A stretch of DNA of 59,543 nucleotides from a virus. Below the pieces are notes generated by a model that worked only from the letters and a program-made list of their open reading frames with translations, searched no databases and was not told where the DNA came from. The stretch lies in IMG/VR virus record IMGVR_UViG_3300003267_000070, positions 1-59,543 of that record; one strand, given 5' to 3'. Position 1 is the first letter of the stretch; every line of letters begins with the position of its first letter. The position numbers were made by a program, and so were the translations under genes. Of the stretch, positions 1-6,961 are shown in pieces.

Positions 1-94
1 ACCGCAGCCGCAACCGAGCCCGCGACCGGAGCCAGGGGATGAGCCAGTACCGACCGACCCGGGCGTCCCTGAAACTCCGGGTAAAGGTAAGTAG
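1..94 (+). CDS. Pro-rich small protein, 3' part (begins at 59488)
   Basis: This is the second half of the frame entering from the right end of the window. Base 1 completes an Ala codon begun at 59542-59543, and reading continues through alternating Pro, Gln, Ser, Arg and Glu to TAG at 92-94. Unbroken frame and unchanged composition across the join are the evidence that the contig is circular or circularly permuted. Function unknown. Confidence 0.75.
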   Translation, partial: PQPQPSPRPEPGDEPVPTDPGVPETPGKGK

Positions 95-98
95 GCCA

Positions 99-542
99 GT
101 GGCCCAAGTTCGCAATCTATGGCTGGTAACACAACGAAAGTCACTTGAGTCGATTGAGCCTTGGTATTGGTTACGATGGCTGCTACGACGATACTTTAAG
201 TGGCGTGGATTTGCCTGCCGTTCCCATTCGGGAGATTGCGATAAACAGTGCTACGCATCCATTGAATACCGAGGCGTATTTGACGATGAAGCAGAGGCTC
301 GTTGGGCGGCAAGTTGTGACGGTGGTGAGTATAAGCCGATTCCATTCAATGCCGCTTTACCTGAAGAGACGGTCAGCTATTTCGCGGGTGACGTTCCTTT
401 ATCGGAAGCCTCCGCATGGTATCGACGCGGGGTAGCATTACCCTTTGAAACTATCAGCCGCGCAGACCTGAAACGTTTGGAGCGTAAGATTGAAGATGTC
501 GTTGAATGCGCTCAGGGTCAATGTACGTCCAGGGTCGTATGA
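99..542 (+). CDS. Hypothetical protein, Cys-containing
   Basis: About 147 residues, not recognised. A GTG at 99 is preferred over the ATG at 39 because the ATG lies inside the Pro-rich gene ending at 94, while GTG 99 follows GGTAAG at 86-91. The N-terminal third is rich in Trp and Arg, then come Cys residues in CRSHSGDCDKQC, and the C-terminus is helical and charged. No clear signal peptide or membrane span. It is last but one in the rightward unit, 3 bases before the next gene. Start uncertain, function unknown. Confidence 0.6.
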   Translation: MAQVRNLWLVTQRKSLESIEPWYWLRWLLRRYFKWRGFACRSHSGDCDKQCYASIEYRGVFDDEAEARWAASCDGGEYKPIPFNAALPEETVSYFAGDVPLSEASAWYRRGVALPFETISRADLKRLERKIEDVVECAQGQCTSRVV

Positions 543-545
543 AAC

Positions 546-1007
546 ATGCAGGAACACGCAACCGGCATCCCTCAATGGCTCCAACTTGCCCTCACCAGCC
601 TTGCATCGATTGTTGGAGCGCTAGGTATTGATAGACTCTACAACAATTGGCTGAACCGCAAGAAACCTGCCGCCGACATCCACGTCACCGAAGCTACCGC
701 AACTGAGATTACGGTTCGTTCTACAGCTAGCGCGGGCGATGCGGTGGTGCGATTTATGGATAGGCTGAACGTGGCGCAGGAAACGATTGACCGGCTGCGG
801 TCGGAGCGAGATGCGTGGCAGGATCAATACGACCAAGTGTTCGTGGACAGGGACCGCCTGCTGGTGGAGAACGCGAAGCTGCGAGGGGAGGTTGACCTGT
901 ACGAGAAGGAGATCAGGCGCATGGCGGCAACGTTACATCTGGAAGAAAAGAACTATGACAACACGCAGAATCAAGCGATCCAGAGAACCGATGACACCGA
1001 GTTGTGA
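546..1007 (+). CDS. Membrane-anchored coiled-coil protein
   Basis: 153 residues. Residues 10-30 form one hydrophobic segment, followed by a basic stretch, a short Thr-rich region and a long heptad-type coiled coil (about residues 75-135, rich in Leu, Arg, Glu and Asp). One N-terminal membrane anchor plus a coiled coil is compatible with a spanin- or holin-partner-like lysis protein or another envelope protein, but no family is recognised. It is the last rightward gene before the leftward operon converges. The start lacks a clear Shine-Dalgarno site. Confidence 0.65.
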   Translation: MQEHATGIPQWLQLALTSLASIVGALGIDRLYNNWLNRKKPAADIHVTEATATEITVRSTASAGDAVVRFMDRLNVAQETIDRLRSERDAWQDQYDQVFVDRDRLLVENAKLRGEVDLYEKEIRRMAATLHLEEKNYDNTQNQAIQRTDDTEL

Positions 1008-1082
1008 CCCATGCTATTATCCCTCCTAACTTTCCTCTAGTTGTGTGATTGAGCGGCAGGACGGGTCGGGGTGCTGGGTAAG

Positions 1083-1196
1083 TCACTCTGGCCGTTTTGC
1101 TTTGCGGGTCTTCCGTCCTCGTAGTAATGGTAGTAGCTTGTCGTGTTCGCTTTCTATCTTACGTGTCACTGCGGCCTTCTTAAGTCCCGCCGTCAT
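1083..1196 (-). CDS. Small basic protein (37 aa)
   Basis: ATG at 1196 reads leftward to TGA at 1083-1085. The product is Lys/Arg-rich and helical, with a C-terminal RKAKRPE tail. The frame stays open upstream with plausible sequence (about 20 further residues) but no normal start codon, so the true start may be further right. It is the last leftward gene seen before the convergent rightward gene ending at 1007. Function unknown. Confidence 0.45.
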   Translation of the reverse strand: MTAGLKKAAVTRKIESEHDKLLPLLRGRKTRKAKRPE

Positions 1197-1379
1197 TCTC
1201 TTCCGCTTAACAGGATCAGACCGGGTAGGATTGATTTCCGGTAGTGTAGTTACGGTGCATGATGATTAACCTTAACACAAAGAACGGGAGACCCGCCTGT
1301 CGCCGCCAGCCTCCCGCCCCTTGGTTCTCTCCAATTCCAGTTTACTTACATCATCCTCCTTTCGATTTGATACGTGGAG

Positions 1380-1508
1380 CTAAACTCCCAGAAATTTATC
1401 CACCTCGTACTTTACCTGCGACCAAGCAAGCTGGAGCCGGTATTCCAGCTCCATGCGCGGGTCCGTCAGGCATTGCCATATGTAGTTAAGAGTAGTGGAA
1501 GTCGTCAC
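1380..1508 (-). CDS. Small hypothetical protein (42 aa)
   Basis: GTG at 1508 with AAAGGAG about 4 bases upstream. It reads VTTSTTLNYIWQCLTD, then a helical segment rich in Leu, Glu, Gln and Trp, and stops with TAG at 1380-1382. Composition and the strong ribosome-binding site support a real gene. No domain recognised. Near the distal end of the leftward operon. Confidence 0.55.
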   Translation of the reverse strand: MTTSTTLNYIWQCLTDPRMELEYRLQLAWSQVKYEVDKFLGV

Positions 1509-1541
1509 AGTCTCCTTTCAGGCTTGTCGTAATTACCATCG

Positions 1542-1760
1542 TCAGTTATTGGAACGATCCCCGGCTTGTTTATCGTCACCGCGAGAGAACCCATCACCCC
1601 CGCACGCTCGACAGCGACGATACATGAACAGTAGTTCGTTGCCCGTGCCGCTACAGCGAGTGCAGCGCCGGTTCACCGGGATCAGGCTGCGTCCCTCATT
1701 GTCGCGGATAACCCTAGGGTCTTTAAGCGGGTCGATAATGATGATTTCCTTTATAGTCAC
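1542..1760 (-). CDS. Small zinc-motif protein (DnaJ-type CxxCxGxG pairs)
   Basis: 72 residues with CTRCSGTG and CRACGGDG, the two halves of a DnaJ-like Cys-rich zinc site, in a short protein with no J domain. It is probably a zinc-binding small protein; partner unknown. It lies two bases after the upstream gene in the leftward operon. Confidence 0.6.
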   Translation of the reverse strand: MTIKEIIIIDPLKDPRVIRDNEGRSLIPVNRRCTRCSGTGNELLFMYRRCRACGGDGFSRGDDKQAGDRSNN

Positions 1761-1761
1761 G

Positions 1762-2124
1762 TCAACCTCGTCTCCTGCGCCCGCCCCTTCCCGCGTTGAC
1801 GCAAATCGGCTTGAACCCGTTCACGGCCTCGCGTTCAAACCCGCCTAGCTCGGTGGTGTCAACCAGACAGACGCGGCGACGACGTGCGTCAACGGCGATG
1901 TCAACGGTTGAGACACCGGGCTTTAGATCCTTCAGCGCCTCGGCCCAGGGGGTGAAGGGTCGTCCACCCACGCGCAGCGTCAACTCCCTTGTTCCTGCTA
2001 CTTCAACGCACTGAAGCACATTGCCGACTTCCAGTGTACAGGATAGACGAACCGCGCTGTAGGCTGGTCCCTGAATGGTCAAAGTGTTGAGTATCAGCGT
2101 AATAGATACAATCAGCGTTAACAT
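1762..2124 (-). CDS. Exported protein with signal peptide
   Basis: 120 residues. The N-terminus is a hydrophobic stretch (MLTLIVSITLILNTLTIQG) ending near PAYSA, a plausible signal peptidase I site, followed by a soluble domain with three Cys residues and a basic Gly/Arg-rich tail. The mature part is not recognised. It overlaps the upstream gene by a few bases, so it is translationally coupled. It is one of several exported proteins encoded by this phage. Confidence 0.6.
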   Translation of the reverse strand: MLTLIVSITLILNTLTIQGPAYSAVRLSCTLEVGNVLQCVEVAGTRELTLRVGGRPFTPWAEALKDLKPGVSTVDIAVDARRRRVCLVDTTELGGFEREAVNGFKPICVNAGRGGRRRRG

Positions 2125-2309
2125 TTCACCTCCACTTCAGGCCACTTCTTACCACATTGGGTACACGCGTGGTTCTCGGCGTCGGCGCTGGTCTGAGATG
2201 CGCCACATTGTTGACAGTAACCGTAGTCCTCACAACCGGCGCAGTTCTCGTCGAATGAAACACCATGCTCACACGCGTAGTCTGGTCCATTGGATATATC
2301 TACCACCAC
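2118..2309 (-). CDS. Double zinc-ribbon small protein
   Basis: 63 residues with CEHG, CAGC, CQQC and CTQC arranged as two consecutive zinc knuckles. Start is a GTG at 2309 overlapping the end of the preceding gene. Such proteins usually bind nucleic acid or protein partners; no specific role can be given. Confidence 0.6.
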   Translation of the reverse strand: MVVDISNGPDYACEHGVSFDENCAGCEDYGYCQQCGASQTSADAENHACTQCGKKWPEVEVKC

Positions 2310-2542
2310 ACCCTCCGTTCAATCGCTCGCAGCACCCGTCGCCACAATGGTCTACGCTTGGGCCTGTCAGCAAACTGAATCCATGAAGGATTGCGCTGCA
2401 CGGGACTATAGATCTCATTGCCAATTGTCCCCTCCGCCGACTTACCCAGCAGGCGCTCGTACTCGTTGGCGTAGCGGCACATAAAGCACGGGCCACCGTT
2501 AGCGCCGCGATTACAGGTATGGGAATCGTGGATTGTGGTCAC
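2300..2542 (-). CDS. Hypothetical protein with CxxC motif
   Basis: 80 residues, GTG start at 2542. A CNRGANGGPCFMC cluster near residues 10-22 may bind zinc; the C-terminus is strongly basic and Trp-rich (RRVWW). It overlaps the upstream gene's 3' end by about 30 bases and the next gene's start by 10. Function unknown. Confidence 0.55.
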   Translation of the reverse strand: MTTIHDSHTCNRGANGGPCFMCRYANEYERLLGKSAEGTIGNEIYSPVQRNPSWIQFADRPKRRPLWRRVLRAIERRVWW

Positions 2543-2861
2543 GGGTACTTCTCGATCCGATCGGCAATGAACACAAAGGACTTCCCCCTACTCTCCGAGA
2601 CTGTGCGTGCTCAACCGGAAACACCTGCGACCTTTCGTAGTAGTACAACGTCGCCGTCTTGTAACAACTTAGATCGTCAGGCGTCTCGGTAGTAATCACC
2701 ATCCCACTGAACTCGCTGTCGGTAATCTCGTTATGGTCCATCCAGTCGGCCACGGTGCGTAGTAGCTCAGTCGTCAGGTTCCCGCGACTGTCGTTTAACC
2801 GCGTGTTAAAGTAGTGAGCCTTGACGCCGACAAGGTTGTAGTTGATTGCGTTAGTTGTCAT
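2511..2861 (-). CDS. Hypothetical protein
   Basis: 117 residues from ATG 2861. An upstream in-frame start at 2885 exists, but 2861 overlaps the stop of the preceding short zinc gene as ATGA, the usual coupling in this operon. Residues 1-85 have an ordinary globular composition; the last 30 are Arg/Ser/Pro-rich. No family recognised. Confidence 0.55.
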   Translation of the reverse strand: MTTNAINYNLVGVKAHYFNTRLNDSRGNLTTELLRTVADWMDHNEITDSEFSGMVITTETPDDLSCYKTATLYYYERSQVFPVEHAQSRRVGGSPLCSLPIGSRSTRDHNPRFPYL

Positions 2862-3016
2862 CGCTTGAACCTCAAGTGCAACCACTGCGCCGTCGTCGGC
2901 GGCTCAATCAGCCACCGGTAGCAGGTGTTACACAACCCGCTGCCGTCGTCGCGGTCCAAGGGTTCGTCACAATGGGAGCAGAGACGCCGGGATTTTTGTT
3001 GGTGGTTGGCAATAAT
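2858..3016 (-). CDS. Small zinc-ribbon protein, no canonical start codon
   Basis: An open frame ends at TGA 2858-2860, overlapping the next gene's ATG, and contains CSHC and CNTC twelve residues apart, a textbook zinc ribbon. No ATG, GTG or TTG lies between the upstream in-frame stop and the first Cys pair. ATT codons at 3016 and 3013 follow GAGAGG at a suitable distance, so initiation may be at ATT. The left edge is exact; the start is uncertain. Confidence 0.45.
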   Translation of the reverse strand: MIANHQQKSRRLCSHCDEPLDRDDGSGLCNTCYRWLIEPPTTAQWLHLRFKR

Positions 3017-3294
3017 TATACCAGCCTCTCGAATACGTGGAACACCAGTTGTTCATTTGCAAGTTGATACGTGCCGATGTACACGCGCCGGACTCCCGTT
3101 TCGCGGCTAATAGGATGACCCGTACCAAATACCTCAATAGTTCGTGGTTCCAGCTTAGCTTCCGAGTCAACTAGTATCCACAAACACGGACCGATGGCCT
3201 GCTGGACCTGAATGCACAGAATCTTGCCATCGCGGGGAACATTGATAACTTGCGTATCGGCGGTGTCTATTGAGAATTTCCAAATTGTTAGCAT
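3016..3294 (-). CDS. Small phage protein, DUF7352-like
   Basis: 92 residues, MLTIWKFSIDTADTQVI followed by a PRDGKILCIQVQ strand and a C-terminal GTGHPI motif. From memory this matches a widespread phage family (DUF7352-like) of small beta-rich proteins of unknown function. ATG at 3294; the gene ends where the zinc-ribbon frame begins. Confidence 0.65.
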   Translation of the reverse strand: MLTIWKFSIDTADTQVINVPRDGKILCIQVQQAIGPCLWILVDSEAKLEPRTIEVFGTGHPISRETGVRRVYIGTYQLANEQLVFHVFERLV

Positions 3295-3322
3295 CGTTCA
3301 CCTCCATCCATGCGGCGGTGGG

Positions 3323-3574
3323 TCACGTTATTGGCATGTACTCCGCGCACTTGTGAACAATCCCGTAATCGTCAACCAGCCGCCAGCCTCTCTCGGTCTT
3401 GCCCCAGTAGAACGGTCCACCCAAACAGCGATAACAACCAATTGGTACACATGACGACACTTCAACACGCTCACGAGACGGCGCTACGGCTGGTGCCGTT
3501 AAATGGTGTAAACAGTCGCAGTAAGCATGATCACCGCCGACCAGGGAGTTAATAACGCATCCAGTGTCACACAT
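3323..3574 (-). CDS. Cys-rich hypothetical protein
   Basis: 83 residues with nine Cys, including CDTGC, CDC and CYRC. ATG at 3574 overlaps the stop of the preceding gene (3567). Zinc binding is likely from spacing; no family recognised. Confidence 0.55.
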   Translation of the reverse strand: MCDTGCVINSLVGGDHAYCDCLHHLTAPAVAPSRERVEVSSCVPIGCYRCLGGPFYWGKTERGWRLVDDYGIVHKCAEYMPIT

Positions 3575-3782
3575 TGCCCCACCTTACATTTGCCGCGTGT
3601 CTCGCGATCTCGACCCGCCGCTTCTTACTAAGCTTCTTAGCTCGTGCGCGTCCTCCCGCCGCAGCTTCTTTCAGTAGCGCCTCAAGGCCATCAGCCACGG
3701 CGGTTAGCTCTTTGCGAAACCTTGGGTCGCTTTCAGTTCGCAGTTTGTTGATTTGCTCCAGTGTCTTCTTCCTGCTATTCAT
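3567..3782 (-). CDS. Small basic helical protein
   Basis: 71 residues from ATG 3782 (an earlier in-frame start at 3809 adds a poor N-terminus). It is helical and Lys/Arg/Ala-rich and ends in a KKRRVEIARHAANVRWG motif of the type often seen in small phage proteins that probably bind nucleic acid. Confidence 0.6.
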   Translation of the reverse strand: MNSRKKTLEQINKLRTESDPRFRKELTAVADGLEALLKEAAAGGRARAKKLSKKRRVEIARHAANVRWGNV

Positions 3783-3802
3783 ACTAAGCAAGCATAGCTT
3801 AG

Positions 3803-4012
3803 TTAGCAAGCATTGTCAACCACTAAACAACAACTAAAACACTTAATCCACCCGCCCTCGACGGTAGGCAGCCAGCCACTCTCGCACCGCATCGGACAGG
3901 GAAGCGGATTGAACAGCCGATGCTCCGGCGCTTCGTGCGGCATGGTGTCGGACCACGGGAAAGGTTCAGGATATGGGTCATGTACGGTCTCAGTCGTAAT
4001 GTTCATCGTCAC
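3803..4012 (-). CDS. Small zinc-motif protein
   Basis: 69 residues. CPMRC and CFSC form a CxxxC/CxxC pair around a Gly-Trp segment. Starts at 4012, or at the Met at 4006. Separated by 12 bases from the upstream gene. Function unknown. Confidence 0.55.
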   Translation of the reverse strand: MTMNITTETVHDPYPEPFPWSDTMPHEAPEHRLFNPLPCPMRCESGWLPTVEGGWIKCFSCCLVVDNAC

Positions 4013-4024
4013 CCTCCTTCTGTC

Positions 4025-4177
4025 CTAGCCGCAAACCCGCACTGCAACCGTCTGCCAGTACGCCAGTCGCTTGCGTAAGATTGGCGCGCAGTCAACGACC
4101 ATGCCATTCTCGACGACGAAACCAGCGCAAAGATAACTGGTAGTTACTCGATACAGTCCATCACGTATTGTCGCCAT
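4025..4177 (-). CDS. Small beta-rich phage protein (50 aa)
   Basis: Begins MATIRDGLYRVTTSYLCAG and continues with VVDCAPILRKRLAYW. This pattern is familiar from many phage accessory regions but has no assigned function. ATG 4177 is chosen over 4270 because the longer N-terminus overlaps the upstream gene out of frame. Confidence 0.65.
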   Translation of the reverse strand: MATIRDGLYRVTTSYLCAGFVVENGMVVDCAPILRKRLAYWQTVAVRVCG

Positions 4178-4181
4178 CGTC

Positions 4182-4583
4182 TCAATCTCCCACGCCTGCA
4201 CCGGAAGCCGTAGCCGTCTCAGGCGACACAAACTCGTGATACCCCGGTTCCGTGGACTTATGGTGTACATTAGCGTCCGGTCCCTGCCCGCACTCCATCA
4301 GACCGCCATTGTCATCAACCAGAGCTACGCAAGCGTCCGCTGCCGGTCGCTGGTGTCTCTCGCTTAACTGTTGGGCTATTGCCGAAGCCCGCGCCGACTT
4401 GCCGGCCTTCTTCCCCGCTCGCTTGCGTCGTTGGGGCTTGGGTTGCTGTGCGGGTTGTAACTGGGCCAGGTGCAGGAATAGTTCACGTTCGTCAGGTTCA
4501 AGTTCACCGACCTGCTTAACTAGCCCGTTCACCCTGTCCCATTGTTCCAGTATCTTACTAGTTCTAGTTGTCGCGTTGCCCAT
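4182..4583 (-). CDS. Hypothetical protein with basic linker
   Basis: 133 residues. The N-terminal helical part (about 1-45) is followed by a Lys/Arg-rich segment (PQRRKRAGKKAGKSARA, about 48-65), a helical segment and a C-terminal part with scattered Cys and His. The basic linker suggests nucleic-acid contact. It ends 5 bases before the next gene. Confidence 0.6.
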   Translation of the reverse strand: MGNATTRTSKILEQWDRVNGLVKQVGELEPDERELFLHLAQLQPAQQPKPQRRKRAGKKAGKSARASAIAQQLSERHQRPAADACVALVDDNGGLMECGQGPDANVHHKSTEPGYHEFVSPETATASGAGVGD

Positions 4584-4776
4584 CGTTATCGTCCCTTCTC
4601 ACCAGTTGCGACTGTTGTGGTTGCTGGCGTTTACTGAGCCATAGTAGGAACTTCGAGAATCGCATTGATTCTAGTAACTGCTCGTCTTTAGGTAACACTT
4701 CATCTATATAGTCGGTCATCGACTCGCGTAGTTCATCGAGATTGATTGCAATGCCGAGGCGTGGAGTGGGGGTCAT
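4564..4776 (-). CDS. Hypothetical helical protein
   Basis: 70 residues from ATG 4776 (MTPTPRLGIAINLDELRES). Acidic in the first half and Gln/Arg-rich at the end. The longer start at 4848 would run through the duplicated segment of the upstream gene and is not favoured. Overlaps the next gene by 20 bases. Confidence 0.55.
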   Translation of the reverse strand: MTPTPRLGIAINLDELRESMTDYIDEVLPKDEQLLESMRFSKFLLWLSKRQQPQQSQLVRRDDNDGQRDN

Positions 4777-4778
4777 GG

Positions 4779-4982
4779 CTAGTCGGCGTCTTCTATTAAT
4801 AAGACCATGCCACCTTTTATTAATAAGACCATGCCACAGTCCTGACACTGCTTACGGTCACAGCAACCTAGGTAGCACATTCCGTCACCGAAATCCTCCA
4901 AGTGATCGTGCGGGCAGTTAAGTTGCCTGTCTAACGCCATCTCGAAACGACTAGGTTCATTAGTTGCTGTTTTATCGGCCAT
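4779..4982 (-). CDS. Zinc-motif protein with in-frame 8-residue duplication
   Basis: 67 residues. CPHD, CYLGCC and CQDC form a Cys-rich core, followed by two tandem copies of GMVLLI with KG or ED after each. The duplication is exact at DNA level over 20 bases (4794-4813 and 4818-4837) with a 24-base period, so the frame is kept. ATG 4982 overlaps the end of the methyltransferase gene. Confidence 0.6.
   Translation of the reverse strand: MADKTATNEPSRFEMALDRQLNCPHDHLEDFGDGMCYLGCCDRKQCQDCGMVLLIKGGMVLLIEDAD
4794..4837. repeat. Tandem direct repeat, 24-base period
   Basis: Two copies of TATTAATAAGACCATGCCAC (plus strand) at 4794-4813 and 4818-4837. They lie inside the minus-strand gene at 4779-4982 and duplicate eight codons. 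Looks like a recent slippage or duplication event. Confidence 0.85.
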
Positions 4983-5481
4983 CCCGCCACCTCCAACGTT
5001 GCATCTTCTGCCTTGGCTGCGACCAGTCGTAGTGACATAGAATTAGATCCTTGGGATACGGCGTCGTAACCAGGTTGCCGTCCTTACCGAAACAGTTATC
5101 AAACACCATCCTGCCTACCGAGTAGACGTTGCTGTACGGTTCCGCATAGTCCCAGTACCAGTTTGCGCCGATACTGCCGGGAACTAAGAGCAGTCCGCGC
5201 CAGCCCGCGAGAGATTCATCAGCGCACTTATGAGCCCACGGAGCGATGTTGCCGTATTCACAGTTGAGCCACGATAACCCCAAAAACTCGTGCCACTTAA
5301 AACTGAATGAATCCTGCTCAGGTGTAATAAACTCTGAAGCCTTCGCGCCTTGCGGACCACTGGCAGCAAGATCAATAGTAAGTGGTCCAAACTTCTTCTC
5401 GACGGCGCGGATAAACTCCCACGGTGTCCAGATGTCGCCGCTGGACTTGCCGCGCCGGATCGTTGGTCCCGTTGCTACCAT
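4972..5481 (-). CDS. Phage N-6-adenine methyltransferase (Dam/DNMT1-type), altered motif IV
   Basis: 169 residues, the usual size of the phage N-6-adenine-methyltransferase family. Seen: WTPWEFIRAVEKKFGPLTIDLAAS near residue 18 (typical opening), FITPEQDSFSFKW, then WLNCEYGNIAPWA where most relatives have a W-NPPY motif. The family transfers methyl from S-adenosylmethionine to adenine N6. The catalytic Pro-Pro is replaced by Cys-Glu, so activity is uncertain. It could protect phage DNA from host nucleases or be a decayed copy; two further methyltransferases are encoded elsewhere. Confidence 0.75.
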   Translation of the reverse strand: MVATGPTIRRGKSSGDIWTPWEFIRAVEKKFGPLTIDLAASGPQGAKASEFITPEQDSFSFKWHEFLGLSWLNCEYGNIAPWAHKCADESLAGWRGLLLVPGSIGANWYWDYAEPYSNVYSVGRMVFDNCFGKDGNLVTTPYPKDLILCHYDWSQPRQKMQRWRWRDGR

Positions 5482-5497
5482 ATCGTCGCCATGTTGA

Positions 5498-5749
5498 TTA
5501 CGTTTTCCTGCTGATGTAAACAGTTAACCTTCGACGTTTAGCCCAAAAGTTTTTGTTCTTTGCATTCTGAGTTAGTCGAAAAGCGATACGCGGCGTTAGT
5601 ACGGTAACCGGGAGCCACTCTCCGGCTGGTAGCGCTCTTACTTTCTCCCATACTGCCTTATACTTACCTGTCCCGTTGCGCTCATAATCGGGAATCTGTT
5701 CACGTTTAATAGCATCCCCAATCTTAAACTCAAGCTCCTCGTCACTCAT
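5498..5749 (-). CDS. Hypothetical basic protein
   Basis: 83 residues, acidic N-terminus (MSDEELEFKIGDAIKRE) and strongly basic C-terminus (NAKNKNFWAKRRRLTVYISRK). ATG 5749 overlaps the stop of the small membrane gene upstream as ATGA. No family recognised. Confidence 0.6.
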   Translation of the reverse strand: MSDEELEFKIGDAIKREQIPDYERNGTGKYKAVWEKVRALPAGEWLPVTVLTPRIAFRLTQNAKNKNFWAKRRRLTVYISRKT

Positions 5750-5880
5750 CGCCGCTGCTCCAGTTGTTCGATCCGTTGGCGCAAGTCGCTTATAGCCCTA
5801 CCCTGCGAAACAACTGAGACACCTAAGCAGATTATCGCTAACGCTACGCAGATACGTGCTATAAATTCCAGTGTACTCAC
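5746..5880 (-). CDS. Small single-span membrane protein with coiled-coil tail (44 aa)
   Basis: GTG 5880 to TGA 5746-5748. Residues about 5-25 are hydrophobic (FIARICVALAIICLGVSVV), then a charged heptad tail (DLRQRIEQLEQRR). It overlaps the upstream gene as GTGA and the downstream gene as ATGA, a strong sign of a real gene. Possibly an envelope or lysis accessory protein. Confidence 0.6.
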   Translation of the reverse strand: MSTLEFIARICVALAIICLGVSVVSQGRAISDLRQRIEQLEQRR

Positions 5881-6011
5881 CTCATCCGCTCCTTCGTCAA
5901 ATCAGGTCCATCGCCACACGCGCACCTGGTTGCTCCGTCGTAGTAGCGATGTATCGGACTCAGCGGTCCACGGTTCACGCACGCAATCACCGCCTCCGGT
6001 ACCTCGCTCAC
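5877..6011 (-). CDS. Small Cys-containing protein (44 aa)
   Basis: GTG 6011 is chosen because it overlaps the preceding stop as GTGA, the local pattern. An ATG at 6086 in the same frame would add 25 residues and overlap the upstream gene by 79 bases. The C-terminus reads CACGDGPDLTKERMR. Function unknown. Confidence 0.5.
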   Translation of the reverse strand: MSEVPEAVIACVNRGPLSPIHRYYDGATRCACGDGPDLTKERMR

Positions 6012-6382
6012 GGCTCCATTAATATCCCACCGACCGTAAACCCCTTCATCGTCGTACGTGTGAACAATCGTTCCGGTACTTTCCATGATTCCAGGGCTGA
6101 TACCTCCAGCACCCCCGCCATCCACCTCGCCTCCTTCACTGCCACTGGGTAGGGAAAACCTTCGATCTCAGCCACCACTACCAGCCCTGCCGCCAGTGCT
6201 TTACGAATCAGCGACGGCCCAAATTTCATTCCCGCATGTTTCTCGGGCCACGACGGCTCCCCGTGCTGCGTCCCGCGTCGATAGTCGAATTCCAGTGACG
6301 GAGCGACTGCACCGGCTTCGTCCAAGTCGGTAGGAGACTGGCGCACGATGCGATAGGGCTTGTTAGTCACTGATCTCCCCAC
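6008..6382 (-). CDS. Hypothetical protein
   Basis: 124 residues with ordinary globular composition: basic N-terminus (GRSVTNKPYRIVRQ), a central KFGPSLIRKALAAGLVVVAEIEGFPYPV stretch read here as helix plus strands, and Cys-free throughout. Overlaps the upstream gene by 20 bases. No family recognised. Confidence 0.6.
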   Translation of the reverse strand: MGRSVTNKPYRIVRQSPTDLDEAGAVAPSLEFDYRRGTQHGEPSWPEKHAGMKFGPSLIRKALAAGLVVVAEIEGFPYPVAVKEARWMAGVLEVSALESWKVPERLFTRTTMKGFTVGGILMEP

Positions 6383-6698
6383 CGCAGAAACAACAAAATT
6401 TGCAGTTGTCTTCGTATGAATACACCCGCCGTCCGCAACCAGTGACGTAGCAGTTATCGCCGACCATAAACTTCCACGTACAGGATTGGCTTTGCGTGTA
6501 TTCCATCGCCGCGTCCCAGCCGTGGCGTACCGCTTCCTTTACAACGTCGGCGGGGATATAAGTGTCCACCTTCAGCCCGCAACCTTCGCTGTCGATGTCG
6601 CACTCCGCTTCGAAGCGGTCGTCATAGCGATACGTCTCCACCGCCCGTTCCCGCGCATGGGCCAGTTGCTCGTTGTCGGTTGGTTGGGCGGTGGTCAT
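6363..6698 (-). CDS. Zinc-ribbon-ended hypothetical protein
   Basis: 111 residues from ATG 6698, which overlaps the preceding stop as ATGA. A helical N-terminal part is followed by CTWKF, CYVTGCG and CKFCCFCGG, so the last 35 residues form a Cys-rich zinc site. Role unknown. Confidence 0.65.
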   Translation of the reverse strand: MTTAQPTDNEQLAHARERAVETYRYDDRFEAECDIDSEGCGLKVDTYIPADVVKEAVRHGWDAAMEYTQSQSCTWKFMVGDNCYVTGCGRRVYSYEDNCKFCCFCGGEISD

Positions 6699-6961
6699 TG
6701 TGACGTGTCCCATCCTTCCAGCCCTACGTCCATACACTGTTGAATTGACGCAAACTCACCTTCTGTTTCCACGTAGGTGAACAACGGATGCTCTACGGGG
6801 CTGTCCCATGAAGCTATTGCATCTTTAGCCTGCGAGATACTCTCAAAAGTCCACGCTGAGTCCTGTCCAGCCGGATCGAGCTTAGACCAGAAACCGAACC
6901 CCAAAGCGGACCCTAGATAGATACCCATTTGCTTATGATGTAGGATTACCCTTTGAGCCAT
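6695..6961 (-). CDS. Hypothetical protein
   Basis: 88 residues: MAQRVILHHKQMGIYLGSALGFGFWSKL then a Glu/Ser/Asp-rich half. The repeated SISQAKDAI and SIQQCMDV segments suggest two helix-strand units. It overlaps the upstream zinc gene by 29 bases. No family recognised. Confidence 0.6.
   Translation of the reverse strand: MAQRVILHHKQMGIYLGSALGFGFWSKLDPAGQDSAWTFESISQAKDAIASWDSPVEHPLFTYVETEGEFASIQQCMDVGLEGWDTSQ

Noticed and set aside
1346-1360. AGGAGG followed at once by ATG ATG TAA near 1346-1360 (minus strand)
   Set aside because: A start-stop arrangement after a strong ribosome site could be regulatory or a decayed gene, but the frame beyond it has no start codon, so no gene is claimed.
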